From positions 1 to 42,615 of the forward strand of contig PSRM01000010.1 of the NCBI GenBank assembly GCA_003176045.1: 42,615 nt of DNA, read 5' to 3'. The notes under the pieces were generated by a model. The model searched no databases. It had not been told where the DNA came from and saw nothing but the letters and a program-made list of their open reading frames with translations. Each line of letters opens with the position of its first letter. The stretch's first letter is position 1. Of the stretch, positions 1 to 8,240 are shown in pieces. The translations under genes were made by a program, and so were the position numbers. This DNA comes from Verrucomicrobiota bacterium (GTDB lineage: Bacteria; Verrucomicrobiota; Verrucomicrobiia; Limisphaerales; UBA8199).

Positions 1-476
1 TCGAAGGCATCCTGGAATGAATTTGGAAGCTGCAGGTTGGCTGAGTTGTTGGTGAACAGCAGCTGGGCCATCTTCTGCCGGGTAACGGCATAGGCGTCAT
101 TCATGCGGACCTTGAGCAGACTGATCTCGCGATCGGTCGCCTGAATGATCGTCTCGCCGAAGGGCAGCGGGATCGGAACGACCCAATAAGCCAGATTCCA
201 CTGACCGTTTTGCACGCCGGGCGTGATCACAGGGCTGTTAAACCCGCCGGAATATCCGACAAACTGCCCCTGGACCATCGACTGGCCCTGCATCGGGATC
301 GTGATCTGGTTGAGCCCGCCCGCCGCCCTCTGAGCGTTGCCCGTCAGATAAAAAAGCGTCGGCGACGCAAAATAAATCTGGACGAACAGTTTTGGAACAA
401 ACGCGCGCCGCGTGACCGCGGTCAACTCATTGTAAAGCGAGCCCGTGGGGGCTGCGCCAAGACCGGGCAACGGCAT
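1..476 (-). CDS. Major capsid protein, N-terminal part (cut by window edge)
   Basis: Reading leftward from ATG 476 gives about 158 open codons that run off the left edge, so the C-terminus is missing. The protein would form the phage head shell. Visible family-like segments, in order, are YFASPTLFYLTGNAQ, ITIPMQGQSMVQGQF, VVPIPLPFGETIIQATD and SLLKVRMNDAY, which I recognise from phage major capsid proteins of this size class. It is the last visible gene of the leftward head operon and follows the scaffold-like gene directly, the usual scaffold-capsid order. The assignment rests on remembered family pattern plus gene order; the fold cannot be seen from this fragment. Confidence 0.75.
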   Translation of the reverse strand, partial: MPLPGLGAAPTGSLYNELTAVTRRAFVPKLFVQIYFASPTLFYLTGNAQRAAGGLNQITIPMQGQSMVQGQFVGYSGGFNSPVITPGVQNGQWNLAYWVVPIPLPFGETIIQATDREISLLKVRMNDAYAVTRQKMAQLLFTNNSANLQLPNSFQDAF

Positions 477-494
477 TTCAGGCTCCTCTGTGCT

Positions 495-1088
495 CTAACG
501 GGCGTTCGATCGAAACTCGTTGAGAGCGTCACGCGCCATCTTGGCGACAAGCTGATCGTCTTCGCCTTTAGAATCCATCAGCTTCTTGAGATCGGTCCCC
601 CCTTCCCCAATCTGCTGTGCGAAATCCCAGGAGCCAAACCCGGCCGGCGCTACTGGCGACTGCGGCGGATTCAAAGCCTCGTACAGAAGCCGGCCGTCCT
701 CATGGCTGAGGATGCCTTTGGCTTCCATCATCTCCTCGATCTTCTTGATTCCCTCCGGAGTGTAGCGGTGATTCTTCCGGAGAGTTTCGCGGCCTGCCTC
801 ATAGGTCGATTTGAGCTGGCGGCGCTGCTCCTCCGCCTTCTGCTCCGCCTTCTCAGCATCGATCTTGGCCTGCACGTCGGCGAGTGACTGTTTCAGGCCG
901 CTGATCTCGTCATGCAGGGGCTTGGCCGCGTCCAGCTCAGGAATCGGAAGGTCAGGAAACGCTTCCTTCTGCGCCTGCTGCAGCAGCTTACGCGCCCCCG
1001 GCTTCTTGAGAATGCCGGCCAGCGTCGCCAGCGCGGACTGCTGCTGTTGATAGGCGACTTCGTCGACCTCGATCTGGACCTTGGCCAT
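495..1088 (-). CDS. Scaffold-like protein
   Basis: 197 residues from ATG 1088; a TTG one codon upstream is possible, but AAGGTGAG sits better for the ATG. The protein is highly charged. A long heptad-like, Lys/Glu/Gln-rich stretch (about residues 60-105) predicts coiled coil, and a helical C-terminal tail follows. It lies immediately before the capsid gene and after the portal, where head scaffolding proteins are normally found. Scaffolds guide capsid assembly and leave the mature head. The function is inferred from position and helical character; I recognise no catalytic motif, in particular no protease. Confidence 0.6.
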   Translation of the reverse strand: MAKVQIEVDEVAYQQQQSALATLAGILKKPGARKLLQQAQKEAFPDLPIPELDAAKPLHDEISGLKQSLADVQAKIDAEKAEQKAEEQRRQLKSTYEAGRETLRKNHRYTPEGIKKIEEMMEAKGILSHEDGRLLYEALNPPQSPVAPAGFGSWDFAQQIGEGGTDLKKLMDSKGEDDQLVAKMARDALNEFRSNAR

Positions 1089-1092
1089 CAAC

Positions 1093-1338
1093 TCACCTTC
1101 TCGTGGTCGGCGACACTATTGCAGAAAAATCGTATAAAGCGCCGGCCAACTTGTTTCTCAAGTCCGTTGGAATCAGCAAGCCTAGCGTAATCGCTTTGTT
1201 TAGAAGCCTGTCACACTCTGCTTGCGCTTTTTGCACCTCATTGAGATAAATCCATCGCTGGATATCAATCTCAATATCCGTAGGTTGCCGAGCTTCACTC
1301 GCATCAGCATAAGGCGTATGAAGCTCGGCGAGAGGCAT
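1093..1338 (-). CDS. Hypothetical protein in head operon
   Basis: 81 residues from ATG 1338, preceded by a GGAAG ribosome site. The stop is 4 bases before the scaffold-like start, so the two are probably translationally coupled. Acidic N-terminal half, with a helical middle containing YLNEVQKAQAECDRLLNK. No family recognised. Tight packing with both neighbours is the main reason to believe it is a gene. Confidence 0.55.
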   Translation of the reverse strand: MPLAELHTPYADASEARQPTDIEIDIQRWIYLNEVQKAQAECDRLLNKAITLGLLIPTDLRNKLAGALYDFSAIVSPTTRR

Positions 1339-1341
1339 CAA

Positions 1342-1524
1342 TCACTTCCCCGGCATCGTGCTGGCGTTCGGCACGTGCTCGATCGTCATCGCCTCCGATC
1401 GCGACTGTGCCGGCAGATGCGACTTGCGGCCACCGATGTCGATCTGCTCCATGTTGACCCGCACGATCTGTGGATCGCTCTTGGGGATCGAGCTGGCGCC
1501 GTTCTGAAAGATGTTGGACGGCAT
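1342..1524 (-). CDS. Hypothetical protein in head operon
   Basis: 60 residues if it starts at ATG 1524, which has AAAGGA at good spacing; an in-frame ATG at 1533 would leave no room for a ribosome site. Contains several Met and Asn and a basic stretch GGRKSHLPAQSRSE. The stop lies just before the next gene's start. Not recognised; small linker-type proteins between portal and capsid are common in such operons. Confidence 0.5.
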   Translation of the reverse strand: MPSNIFQNGASSIPKSDPQIVRVNMEQIDIGGRKSHLPAQSRSEAMTIEHVPNASTMPGK

Positions 1525-1525
1525 A

Positions 1526-1708
1526 TCAGTCATCCTTTCGAATGTTGGCCACGCCCATCGGATATTTCACGTTGCCGGGCAGCGGCGCATCGGTGGGAAA
1601 ACGGTCGCGATCGTCGAGCTTCGGCCGCATGTACGGCGCATCCCAGGGACGCTGCTCGCCGATCGGGCCGCGCGGCACTTCCTTGCATTCAAACAAACGG
1701 CGGCTCAT
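1526..1708 (-). CDS. Hypothetical protein in head operon
   Basis: 60 residues; ATG 1708 overlaps the stop of the upstream gene (ATGA) and its own stop is one base before ATG 1524, so it is embedded in a coupled chain. Pro, Asp and Arg are frequent (MRPKLDDRDRFPTDAPLP), which suggests a poorly structured, exposed peptide. No family recognised. Confidence 0.5.
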   Translation of the reverse strand: MSRRLFECKEVPRGPIGEQRPWDAPYMRPKLDDRDRFPTDAPLPGNVKYPMGVANIRKDD

Positions 1709-2127
1709 GACGGCTGCGCTCCCGGTTGCGGCGGCGCTCCCCCTGCCGGCGGGGCTTGCCCGCCTTGACGCAGCTGGGCCATCTGCTGACCCTGCTGCAG
1801 GTTCTTCATCTGCAGATTCGCCAGCGCGTTGCGCTCGGCGGCCGGCGTCACGTCCCCCGGCTGCACGTGCTTGGCCAGGATATTCAGGGCCTTGAGCACG
1901 TCGGCCCCTTCCGGCGAGCCCGCGCCCATCAACGGCAACAGCTGCTCCAGCTGACGCACCGCGACCGCGAGCCGTTGCTTGCCTGCCGCCTCATAGCCGA
2001 GATTCGGCGAAGGCGTGGTGGCCGGCGTCGCGCCCATGGGCGGCGGCTTTGGCCCGCCCGGCACCGGCGAGGCCGCGCCCGGCGGGGGAGGAGATCCGCC
2101 GGGCGTTGAGGTTGGCGTTTCCGCCAC
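1705..2127 (-). CDS. Pro/Ala/Gln-rich structural-type protein
   Basis: 140 residues from GTG 2127. The N-terminal 40 residues are a Pro/Gly/Thr-rich linker, the middle (about 45-90) looks helical (LAVAVRQLEQLLPLMGAGSP), and the C-terminal tail is Gln/Pro-rich. Such bipartite low-complexity proteins occur next to portal and capsid genes, but I cannot name a family. It overlaps the following gene by 4 bases. Likely a virion-associated or assembly protein, by position only. Confidence 0.55.
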   Translation of the reverse strand: MAETPTSTPGGSPPPPGAASPVPGGPKPPPMGATPATTPSPNLGYEAAGKQRLAVAVRQLEQLLPLMGAGSPEGADVLKALNILAKHVQPGDVTPAAERNALANLQMKNLQQGQQMAQLRQGGQAPPAGGAPPQPGAQPS

Positions 2128-2133
2128 GGCAGA

Positions 2134-2178
2134 TTACCGGCGGCCCTTGCGGCCCCGACGACGGTTCTTCGAAAGCAT
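2134..2178 (-). CDS. Possible 14-residue basic peptide
   Basis: ATG 2178 has a strong CCAGGAGAG site upstream and encodes MLSKNRRRGRKGRR then TAA, ending 6 bases before GTG 2127. Nine of 14 residues are Arg or Lys. It may be a real micropeptide or a translated leader that couples to the next gene, whose own ribosome site is weak. Very short, so uncertain. Confidence 0.3.
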   Translation of the reverse strand: MLSKNRRRGRKGRR

Positions 2179-2367
2179 GTCGCTCTCCTGGGTTGCTCTG
2201 AATGCGGAATTGCACCGCGTTGGCTTGCTCCAGGGACCGGGCCGACCGGCTCGATCCTGCAAATCGGACTATCGATCACTACTATCCACGATCCCTAGTA
2301 GCTTATTGCGGCTCTCATTCGCCAACGTGACTTGTCATCACTTTTCGAATCTGCTAAACCCTTGCAC
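2179..2367. promoter_or_regulatory. Divergent promoter region between head genes and moron pair
   Basis: About 190 non-coding bases separating leftward and rightward genes. Rightward, TTGTCA (2332-2337) and TAAACC (2355-2360) are 17 bases apart and place the transcription start at or beside ATG 2368, so a leaderless message is plausible. An inverted pair CTACTA / TAGTAG lies at about 2280-2301, matching the TAGTAGT-type sequence seen at other control regions in this window. The leftward genes below 2178 would need their own promoter here or readthrough across the rightward pair. Confidence 0.4.
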
Positions 2368-2565
2368 ATGCAGGGGAACGTACGCAGCGAGCGCCGATAT
2401 CTCAGCGTCAAAGACGCCGCCCGCCGGCTCGAAGTCCATCCGAGCTTCATCTACAGGATCATCAAAAACAATCCAGATGGATCCCCCTTCCAAAGATTCG
2501 GTCGAGTCCTGCGCGTCAGGATCGACTTATTCGAAAAATGGGCTTCTCAGAAGGTGATCAAATAA
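2368..2565 (+). CDS. AlpA/excisionase-like helix-turn-helix protein
   Basis: 65 residues from ATG 2368. RYLSVKDAARRLEVHPSFIY followed by RFGRVLRVRIDLFEKW is the standard layout of MerR/AlpA-type DNA-binding domains: HTH helices, a wing containing RVLR, then a final helix ending in W. It would bind DNA as a small regulator or excisionase. No Shine-Dalgarno is visible upstream, consistent with the leaderless promoter described above. Its TAA overlaps the start of the next gene. The pair is oriented against the surrounding head operon, as expected of an inserted moron. An in-frame TTG at 2332 could extend it by 12 residues, but that extension does not look structured. Confidence 0.7.
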   Translation: MQGNVRSERRYLSVKDAARRLEVHPSFIYRIIKNNPDGSPFQRFGRVLRVRIDLFEKWASQKVIK

Positions 2566-2942
2566 TGTGGAATCTTGATGTCGTGATCGATGCAGGAATG
2601 CCTGTCGTGTGGCAATTTCTATTCAAGAATAAGAGCGCTGCAGAGGAGATGTCAGCGACGCTAGCCAGAGGACAGATAAATCAGCGCGAGTTTCCTAGAG
2701 CCGAAGCTTGGGTTACGCTCCGAGACGAATACGGATCGACAGCCGACATCCGATGCCTTACGATCAAAGGCTGGCGACTAACTGACATGGAAGCAGACCA
2801 AGGCGGGCAGGTTGAGCGTGCTATCAACCAGCAACAAGCCGTCGCTCGCGCTCAAACGCTGATCCAATCCGATCCCAAACTCAACGGTGCGAACAGGCTC
2901 GTCACCATGCCTCCCGGAATGATGCCCGGCCGCATGGCTTAG
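2565..2942 (+). CDS. Hypothetical protein, second gene of the moron pair
   Basis: 125 residues from ATG 2565, which overlaps the upstream TAA; AAGGTGA is at good spacing. The first 60 residues look like a compact alpha/beta domain (MWNLDVVIDAGMPVVWQFLF), and the C-terminus is Gln/Ala then Met/Pro-rich. Its 3' end overlaps the portal gene's 3' end by 4 bases in a tail-to-tail arrangement, so there is no room for a terminator between them. No family recognised. Confidence 0.55.
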   Translation: MWNLDVVIDAGMPVVWQFLFKNKSAAEEMSATLARGQINQREFPRAEAWVTLRDEYGSTADIRCLTIKGWRLTDMEADQGGQVERAINQQQAVARAQTLIQSDPKLNGANRLVTMPPGMMPGRMA

Positions 2943-4690
2943 CGCCGAGCCCCCTTCTTCGCCATGATCTTCTCCAGCGCCTCCGGATCGCGCTGGGCAA
3001 GCTCGCGCATGAGCTGGGCTTCTTTCTCCTCTTTCTCCCGAAGGCGCTTGTGCTTCATTTCCTTGTTGGGGAAGGGGAGATCGTCGATCGCATCGTGCTT
3101 ATCAACGATGCCAAGGCGAAGCCCGCCGACGATCAGCTGCTGGTGATCATCCATGAAGATCGGTGAGGACGAATGTGAATCGACGCTCACCCGCCGATCA
3201 TCAGGGATATCCGTCAGTAAGAACGACGTTTCTTCCATTGTTTTTACATTTTTGCCGTCCGTCCAATATTTTTTAGGATCCTTGGCTTCCATGATCGACA
3301 GGTGCTTGTCGCCAGCCGCCGCGCATTGCCGCTCAATCCGCAGTGACGTGTCTCGGAGCCGCGGCGAGCCGGTTTTCATCAAAGTGTTGGCGTGCACACC
3401 CGCCCGCACGCCAGATTCGCCCTTACCCTGCATGATCTCAGGGAAGCCCCCCAGCATGTTAATGACTTCGATCTGATTCTTGATCATTGGCAGCAGCTCA
3501 GCCGGGAAAGCCGGCGTCAAATCCTGTACGCTTGCGCCTTGATTCATATTGAAATATCCGTTCGCCTTGAATTCGCCATAGCGCTCATCTGTCAGCCCGT
3601 CAAAACCGGTGAAAGCCAACACTTTGTCAATCTGCTGCCCCATCAGATGCTCAGCGTCCGCCGTCCACATGGACAGCTGCCCTTGCGGCTTGATCAGGTC
3701 GGCCAGCTCCGAACGCCCCCAAATATAATTAGTTTCCTTATTCGCCTGAATAAGCGTATAAGGATGAAGTTTGCTCTGCGTCGCGCCGGGGATCATGAGG
3801 TTCTGCTTCTTCATAATCACATCATCGCCTTCAATGAATGCTGGGCTGATGATGATATCCGGCTCGATCATCTGAATTGTCGTGTAATCCGAATCGTCCT
3901 GAATCCACAGCTCGTGCATTTTCACGACATCAATTGCAATCTGCGGCCCGAACATGACATAATTCGGATCGTTGTTGAGCTGCACAATGCCGCCAGGGAT
4001 CGGCCGGGTGTTCTGCTGCACGCCAGTATTGAGCACCGCCGTCGATAGAACTGCATGAAAGAAGCTTGACGGCTCCTCACTCATCGCGCCTGGGCTGGCA
4101 TGCGCCTTGATTTGCTCAAAAAGCTGCTTGGCTTTCGGCAACCGGACGATACGCTGCCACACTTCCGGCAGGCTGAGCATCGAAGTCTCGCAAATCACCG
4201 CCTGCTTCGACAGGTCGGTTTCATCCTCCCGATACACGCCCATGTGCCAGGGCATGACCAGCTTGCGATGATAGACCGGCGACCGCTCCCAGCCGTCATA
4301 ATGCATCCACTGCTTAAGGAAACAGGCGCCGTATTTCAACGACTCAAAGACGCCTTGCCCAAATTCGATATCAGTGTCAGTGCGTTCGAAGCTCTTGGTC
4401 AGCAAATTGCTGACCCGGTTGGCCCGATTAAGCACTTCCATCGGATAGTCGTTCTCGAAATCAATTGAGAACTTCAAGTCAGTCGGTGAAAAAAGGTTGG
4501 ATGCCGTCCGATCGAGATGATGATACAGAAGGTTAATATTCGACCGGGTTCCGTCCTGTTGCCCCGTCTCGCAAAGCGTCGCGAACAGCCGGCAATAGCT
4601 TGCGCGGATTCCCGCTGACACCCGGCACTTCTCAATGAGATCGTTGGCAAACTTGATCAGCTCACGCCTGCGCGTCGGGACCTGCAACAT
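2939..4690 (-). CDS. Portal protein
   Basis: 583 residues, ATG 4690. Portal proteins form the dodecameric ring through which terminase packs DNA. Supporting features are the length, the position directly downstream of the terminase block and upstream of scaffold and capsid, and family-like segments such as NLLYHHLDRTASNLFSP, FGQGVFESLKYGACFLKQW, WGRSELADLIKPQGQLS and AGVHANTLMKTGSPRLRD. The C-terminus is Lys/Glu-rich (KRLREKEEKEAQ), common for portals. No nuclease or ATPase motif competes with this call. Confidence 0.8.
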   Translation of the reverse strand: MLQVPTRRRELIKFANDLIEKCRVSAGIRASYCRLFATLCETGQQDGTRSNINLLYHHLDRTASNLFSPTDLKFSIDFENDYPMEVLNRANRVSNLLTKSFERTDTDIEFGQGVFESLKYGACFLKQWMHYDGWERSPVYHRKLVMPWHMGVYREDETDLSKQAVICETSMLSLPEVWQRIVRLPKAKQLFEQIKAHASPGAMSEEPSSFFHAVLSTAVLNTGVQQNTRPIPGGIVQLNNDPNYVMFGPQIAIDVVKMHELWIQDDSDYTTIQMIEPDIIISPAFIEGDDVIMKKQNLMIPGATQSKLHPYTLIQANKETNYIWGRSELADLIKPQGQLSMWTADAEHLMGQQIDKVLAFTGFDGLTDERYGEFKANGYFNMNQGASVQDLTPAFPAELLPMIKNQIEVINMLGGFPEIMQGKGESGVRAGVHANTLMKTGSPRLRDTSLRIERQCAAAGDKHLSIMEAKDPKKYWTDGKNVKTMEETSFLLTDIPDDRRVSVDSHSSSPIFMDDHQQLIVGGLRLGIVDKHDAIDDLPFPNKEMKHKRLREKEEKEAQLMRELAQRDPEALEKIMAKKGARR

Positions 4691-4692
4691 GA

Positions 4693-5250
4693 CTACACCC
4701 TTGGCCGATAATTCGGCTGCTGCGTTTCCAAGGTCGGATTTTCATTCTGAAACGCTTTCGCGTGCGGCGCAAACCGGCCGTGTTCCCGCCGGATCGCCTG
4801 TTGCACCCGCACCCCGGCATTCGGGAATGGGCCGGACTGCACATCCGGGCTCGTCATCACCGCCTGATGGCCGAGATTGAACCCGACCTGCGGCGCAGTC
4901 GGGTTCGCCTGCATATACTGATGCACCTGATTGTTCGAATCGATCGCCGGGGCCGCGATGTCACCTTCATGCATCCCATCGCGCATGTTGGTGATACGCA
5001 GCCCAGTCTCAGCCGGCGTCACACCCATAAGCTCGGCCGCCATCTGCGCCCGCATCTCCGATCCCGCCTCCTGATCACGATAATGCTGGTCATTATTCTT
5101 GGTTTTGGCGCTGATCACGCCCGGCAACACCGGCGCCGCATCATCGTCCACCGCCGTATCGTGCCCGCACAAGGGGCAGAAACGCGGCCACTCCCGCCCT
5201 TCATGGACGAAGCGCTTGTGGCAGGCGTCACATTCCAGCTTGTAGATCAT
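4693..5250 (-). CDS. Zinc-ribbon protein between terminase and portal
   Basis: 185 residues. The N-terminus has two Cys pairs (CDACHKRFVHEGREWPRFC and CPLC), a likely zinc ribbon of about 30 residues. The remainder is charged and probably disordered, ending NPTLETQQPNYRPRV. It overlaps the terminase stop by 4 bases and ends 3 bases from the portal start, so the three are one translational unit. A packaging or connector accessory role fits the position but is inference. Confidence 0.6.
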   Translation of the reverse strand: MIYKLECDACHKRFVHEGREWPRFCPLCGHDTAVDDDAAPVLPGVISAKTKNNDQHYRDQEAGSEMRAQMAAELMGVTPAETGLRITNMRDGMHEGDIAAPAIDSNNQVHQYMQANPTAPQVGFNLGHQAVMTSPDVQSGPFPNAGVRVQQAIRREHGRFAPHAKAFQNENPTLETQQPNYRPRV

Positions 5251-7220
5251 CGCATTCCCCGTGGTGCCCGCGGCGCGCGCGGCTTACGCGGTGTTCGCAT
5301 CGCCCGCCGGCCACGTAAGAATTGCAACTGCGCATTCCTGCGATCAGCTTCCTTCTGCGAGAAAAAGGACGACATCATATTCTGATTGAACAAAGCAACA
5401 GCGTTAGAAACGCTCATTTTTTCCTTGTTTTCCTCAAATTCCCGCGTGCGACGGAGCGAGGAAAGAGTTCGACGCACGCGATCCCTCCAGCACCGAATGC
5501 CGATCGCGAGCGCAACCACCCGATCATCTTTTTTCTTGCCCTGCGCTTCGATCTTATCCTCCTCGCGGGTGACCGCCTTCATCTCTGTAATTGTGTCCAT
5601 CGATCGAATATGCAGCTGACCATTCGACACAAAGTCGCGAAGCCCTTCCATGAGCCGAACCTTGCCGGTTGGACCTGGGCCGGGCGTGGTTTTCCACTGG
5701 AACGATCCGCCTCCATGTCCGATGGCATCGGGACGCACGTAAATATAGTTCCGTACATTGTTGAAGACATTAAATAGCCCTTTCTCCATGATTTGTGTCG
5801 GTTGATAGCCCGATTGAACATGCGAGCGAAGATGAACGATCTCATCCCAAACCGAAGCCCCCGGTCCATTCAGCTCGATGATCAGATAAACATCGTTAGC
5901 GCCGTCTTGCGCGTACCACGCCGCGATCGCCATGATAACCCAGGCGAATTGCCGGGTGTTGATCAGCGGCCACGCATATTCCGCTTCCTGATCCGCACCG
6001 TCAGCAAAGCAACGCAGAACTTGGACCGACGATCGGTCATTTTTCTCACTTGACCCAAACGCCACGTCCGCCGAGACGATATAGACCGCGCCGGATTTGT
6101 GTGGCGGCTGCCACACCTTGAATTCCACCGACTTAGGTGTTGGCGCTCGCCACACCCTCATATCCGTAAATTCAAGGCCGCAGGTGAACATATACGTTTC
6201 AAATTTCTTGCTAACAAATTTATTCCATTGATTGGTAAGATCCTCCGGAGCAAAGAAGACCGATCCGGTCATTTGCCATGATTCATCCTCGACCCACGGC
6301 TGCTCCTGTATTCGTGTCGCCGAGCCCTCATACTCTGCCGGCACGTCCCCTTCCGGCTCAGCATTGGGATCCATCTTGCGCCGAATCCACGCCAGCTGCT
6401 CGGGCGTGATCTCGTGATCGTACAGCTCCTTGACCTTGCGGATCTTCTCCAGCTCGCGCCGCGTCGGAGGCTGTAGGCCATACCGCTTGAAATCCGGATC
6501 GTCCCGATCAATCGATTGGCTGGGCTTCGACCACCAGCCAAGGAAAATACAGAAGCAGTGCGCCGTGTCCTTGCGCGCTTCCTCCCACATATCCTGCCAG
6601 GAATTCGGCCCGCGCGCCGTCGATTCGTAAATATACAGTCGCTCTGGATTCACCTCCGACAGCGATTGCTCAAAAGCCTCCAAGCCCTCATCATTCTCAT
6701 ACGAGCACAGCTCGGAAAGATGGGCGAACGACAGACCGACCGATCGGCCAAGCGTCCCGCTCGACTTCGACGCCCGCACGCCCGCCGACATGAACAGCAT
6801 GCGCGCGTCATTGGACAGCGTGAGGCCATCGCGGTTGGTCGGCGGCTTGATCCGGGGAAACTGAAGATCAACGGGAAGATCCCGGATCATCGTCTCGATC
6901 TCGGACCGGCCCGCTTTCTTGTTGAAATCCGTATCCATCACCAGAGCCCCGCCAAGGCCCTTGTGCGTTCCAAGATAAAACAGGCTGAGAGCGCGGGCGA
7001 TCGTCGAGATGCCGAGCTGGCGAGACTTCAGAACATAAACCCGGTGAATCCCCCGCTCCAGCGCATCAAAGACGCCGGTGATAAAACGGATCTGGCCGTC
7101 ATACAGATTCTCGCCAAGGCAAGTGTTGGCACCGAGATCCTTGGAATTGATGAAACAATGATCGAGGAAGACGTAAAACGCCTCCTCAAACGCCTGCCGA
7201 TACTCCCGTGTCCAACCCAT
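5247..7220 (-). CDS. terL: Terminase large subunit
   Basis: 657 residues, the DNA-packaging motor. The N-terminal ATPase has a Walker A-like KSRQLGIST at about 65-73 and a Walker B segment LSFAHLSEL near 162-170. The C-terminal RNase H-fold nuclease shows YIVSADVAFG (first acidic residue), LIIELNGPG, and near residue 580 KKDDRVVALAIGI, the usual last acidic motif. Length is normal for the family. I find no small-terminase gene adjacent; it may be one of the unnamed small genes at 7262-8240 or lie elsewhere. Confidence 0.92.
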   Translation of the reverse strand: MGWTREYRQAFEEAFYVFLDHCFINSKDLGANTCLGENLYDGQIRFITGVFDALERGIHRVYVLKSRQLGISTIARALSLFYLGTHKGLGGALVMDTDFNKKAGRSEIETMIRDLPVDLQFPRIKPPTNRDGLTLSNDARMLFMSAGVRASKSSGTLGRSVGLSFAHLSELCSYENDEGLEAFEQSLSEVNPERLYIYESTARGPNSWQDMWEEARKDTAHCFCIFLGWWSKPSQSIDRDDPDFKRYGLQPPTRRELEKIRKVKELYDHEITPEQLAWIRRKMDPNAEPEGDVPAEYEGSATRIQEQPWVEDESWQMTGSVFFAPEDLTNQWNKFVSKKFETYMFTCGLEFTDMRVWRAPTPKSVEFKVWQPPHKSGAVYIVSADVAFGSSEKNDRSSVQVLRCFADGADQEAEYAWPLINTRQFAWVIMAIAAWYAQDGANDVYLIIELNGPGASVWDEIVHLRSHVQSGYQPTQIMEKGLFNVFNNVRNYIYVRPDAIGHGGGSFQWKTTPGPGPTGKVRLMEGLRDFVSNGQLHIRSMDTITEMKAVTREEDKIEAQGKKKDDRVVALAIGIRCWRDRVRRTLSSLRRTREFEENKEKMSVSNAVALFNQNMMSSFFSQKEADRRNAQLQFLRGRRAMRTPRKPRAPRAPRGMR

Positions 7221-7261
7221 GCCGCCGGCATAACACGAATTTTGCCGGCCCGGCTACAGGG

Positions 7262-7525
7262 TCATCTCCAACCCGAAGTTGGGTGTTGTCGCTCTTTCAA
7301 CTTTTGCAGCTCTATGTTAGCCCGCGTCTCGACACTTGACCAGAACAGCACGGGATCCTGCCGGGGATCGAGCACCAGGATCTCGACCATATCCCCGGCA
7401 TTGATAGGCGGCACGATCACACAGGCCCCAGCGAAATCCTGGGGTAGGTTTCGGCCAATCCGGGCGGCCATGGCGGTAAAGGCCCCAGCGTAGTCAACTG
7501 GCGCCGGCTGATTGTCTTGGGTCAT
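7262..7525 (-). CDS. Hypothetical protein upstream of terminase
   Basis: 87 residues; ATG 7525 overlaps the stop of the previous gene (TGATG) and has GAGGAG upstream. The sequence CVIVPPINAGDMVEILVLDPRQDPVLFW looks like a small beta domain. No family recognised. Confidence 0.55.
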   Translation of the reverse strand: MTQDNQPAPVDYAGAFTAMAARIGRNLPQDFAGACVIVPPINAGDMVEILVLDPRQDPVLFWSSVETRANIELQKLKERQHPTSGWR

Positions 7526-7635
7526 CAGTTTTCTCCTCGCTCACGAATCCAATACCAAAAAGCAATATCAAAAGCGCGCCATCGAGAATACCCAAGCACG
7601 CGATAAGCTCGATAATACTGTCGCAAAATTATCAC
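7525..7635 (-). CDS. 36-residue aromatic, basic small protein
   Basis: GTG 7635 overlaps the KTSC-gene stop (GTGA) and the TGA overlaps the next ATG (TGATG). The peptide is rich in Tyr, Trp and Arg (RQYYRAYRVLGYSRWR, then AFDIAFWYWIRERGEN). Perfect end-to-end coupling on both sides is the evidence that it is translated. It looks amphipathic and could associate with membrane or nucleic acid; function unknown. Confidence 0.5.
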   Translation of the reverse strand: MIILRQYYRAYRVLGYSRWRAFDIAFWYWIRERGEN

Positions 7636-7847
7636 ACCAGATACCTGTGGGTGTAGCCTCCCTGCTTGATCTCCTCGTTGACCGCGCTCCCCACGCTCCA
7701 GGCGGTCGACACACGTTCGGCCACGCTCTCAGGCACATTAGAGTAGGCCGACACCCGACCGGACTTCCAGCCGACCTGAAACTCCCCGGCATCGGTGTAA
7801 GCGACCCAATTGATATGAGACGAAAACACTTCCCGATGCCAAGCCAT
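7632..7847 (-). CDS. KTSC-domain-like protein
   Basis: 71 residues from ATG 7847. The pattern SSHINWVAYTDAGEFQVGWK, then a short strand, YSNVPESVAERVSTAWSVG and NEEIKQGGYTHRYL follows the KTSC domain. That is a small alpha/beta module (vSS-i-xvgYd, VP-x-vyxxlxxA-S-G-xfn-xIkxxyxy) found alone in phages and bacteria and fused to larger proteins. A role in nucleic-acid or protein binding has been suggested for the family; none is proven to my knowledge. Confidence 0.6.
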   Translation of the reverse strand: MAWHREVFSSHINWVAYTDAGEFQVGWKSGRVSAYSNVPESVAERVSTAWSVGSAVNEEIKQGGYTHRYLV

Positions 7848-7850
7848 CAC

Positions 7851-8240
7851 TCAGTCCTCACTCAGCCGGTGCTTGAGATCCTTCAGATGCGCCTTCTGCT
7901 CCATTTTTGCTTTCTCATTCATCATCAGTTGATGAATGATCGGAAGCAAAATGTCGTCGCGATCCTCAACCGCCTCGTCGGAGAACAGCAGGAACGGAAT
8001 TTTCAAAATCTGCGGCGCTGCCGGATTGTAAAAGGGGTTGTCCGGAGGCACGCGCCAAAGAATGATGCGCCGGCGCAAATGATTGTGTGGCCCAAGACTC
8101 CAGAATTCACCTTCACACTCAGTCTGATAGCTTACGGCACGCTGACGATCGCGCACCAGCACCCGGCCGGGCGTACGGATATGAGCCCAGCGGTCAGGAT
8201 GTTGCTGAAAAAAGGCCGCGTCTTGGTCGATCGCCCTCAT
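7851..8240 (-). CDS. Hypothetical protein
   Basis: 129 residues, overlapping the FkbM gene by 4 bases. The first half (DAAFFQQHPDRWAHIRTPGR and FWSLGPHNHLRRRIILWRV) resembles small phage proteins that begin FFxxxPxRxxRxRxP, which I have seen without a function. The C-terminal 35 residues are a charged helix (MMNEKAKMEQKAHLKDLKHR). It could be the missing small terminase by position and helical tail, but no HTH is evident. Confidence 0.5.
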   Translation of the reverse strand: MRAIDQDAAFFQQHPDRWAHIRTPGRVLVRDRQRAVSYQTECEGEFWSLGPHNHLRRRIILWRVPPDNPFYNPAAPQILKIPFLLFSDEAVEDRDDILLPIIHQLMMNEKAKMEQKAHLKDLKHRLSED

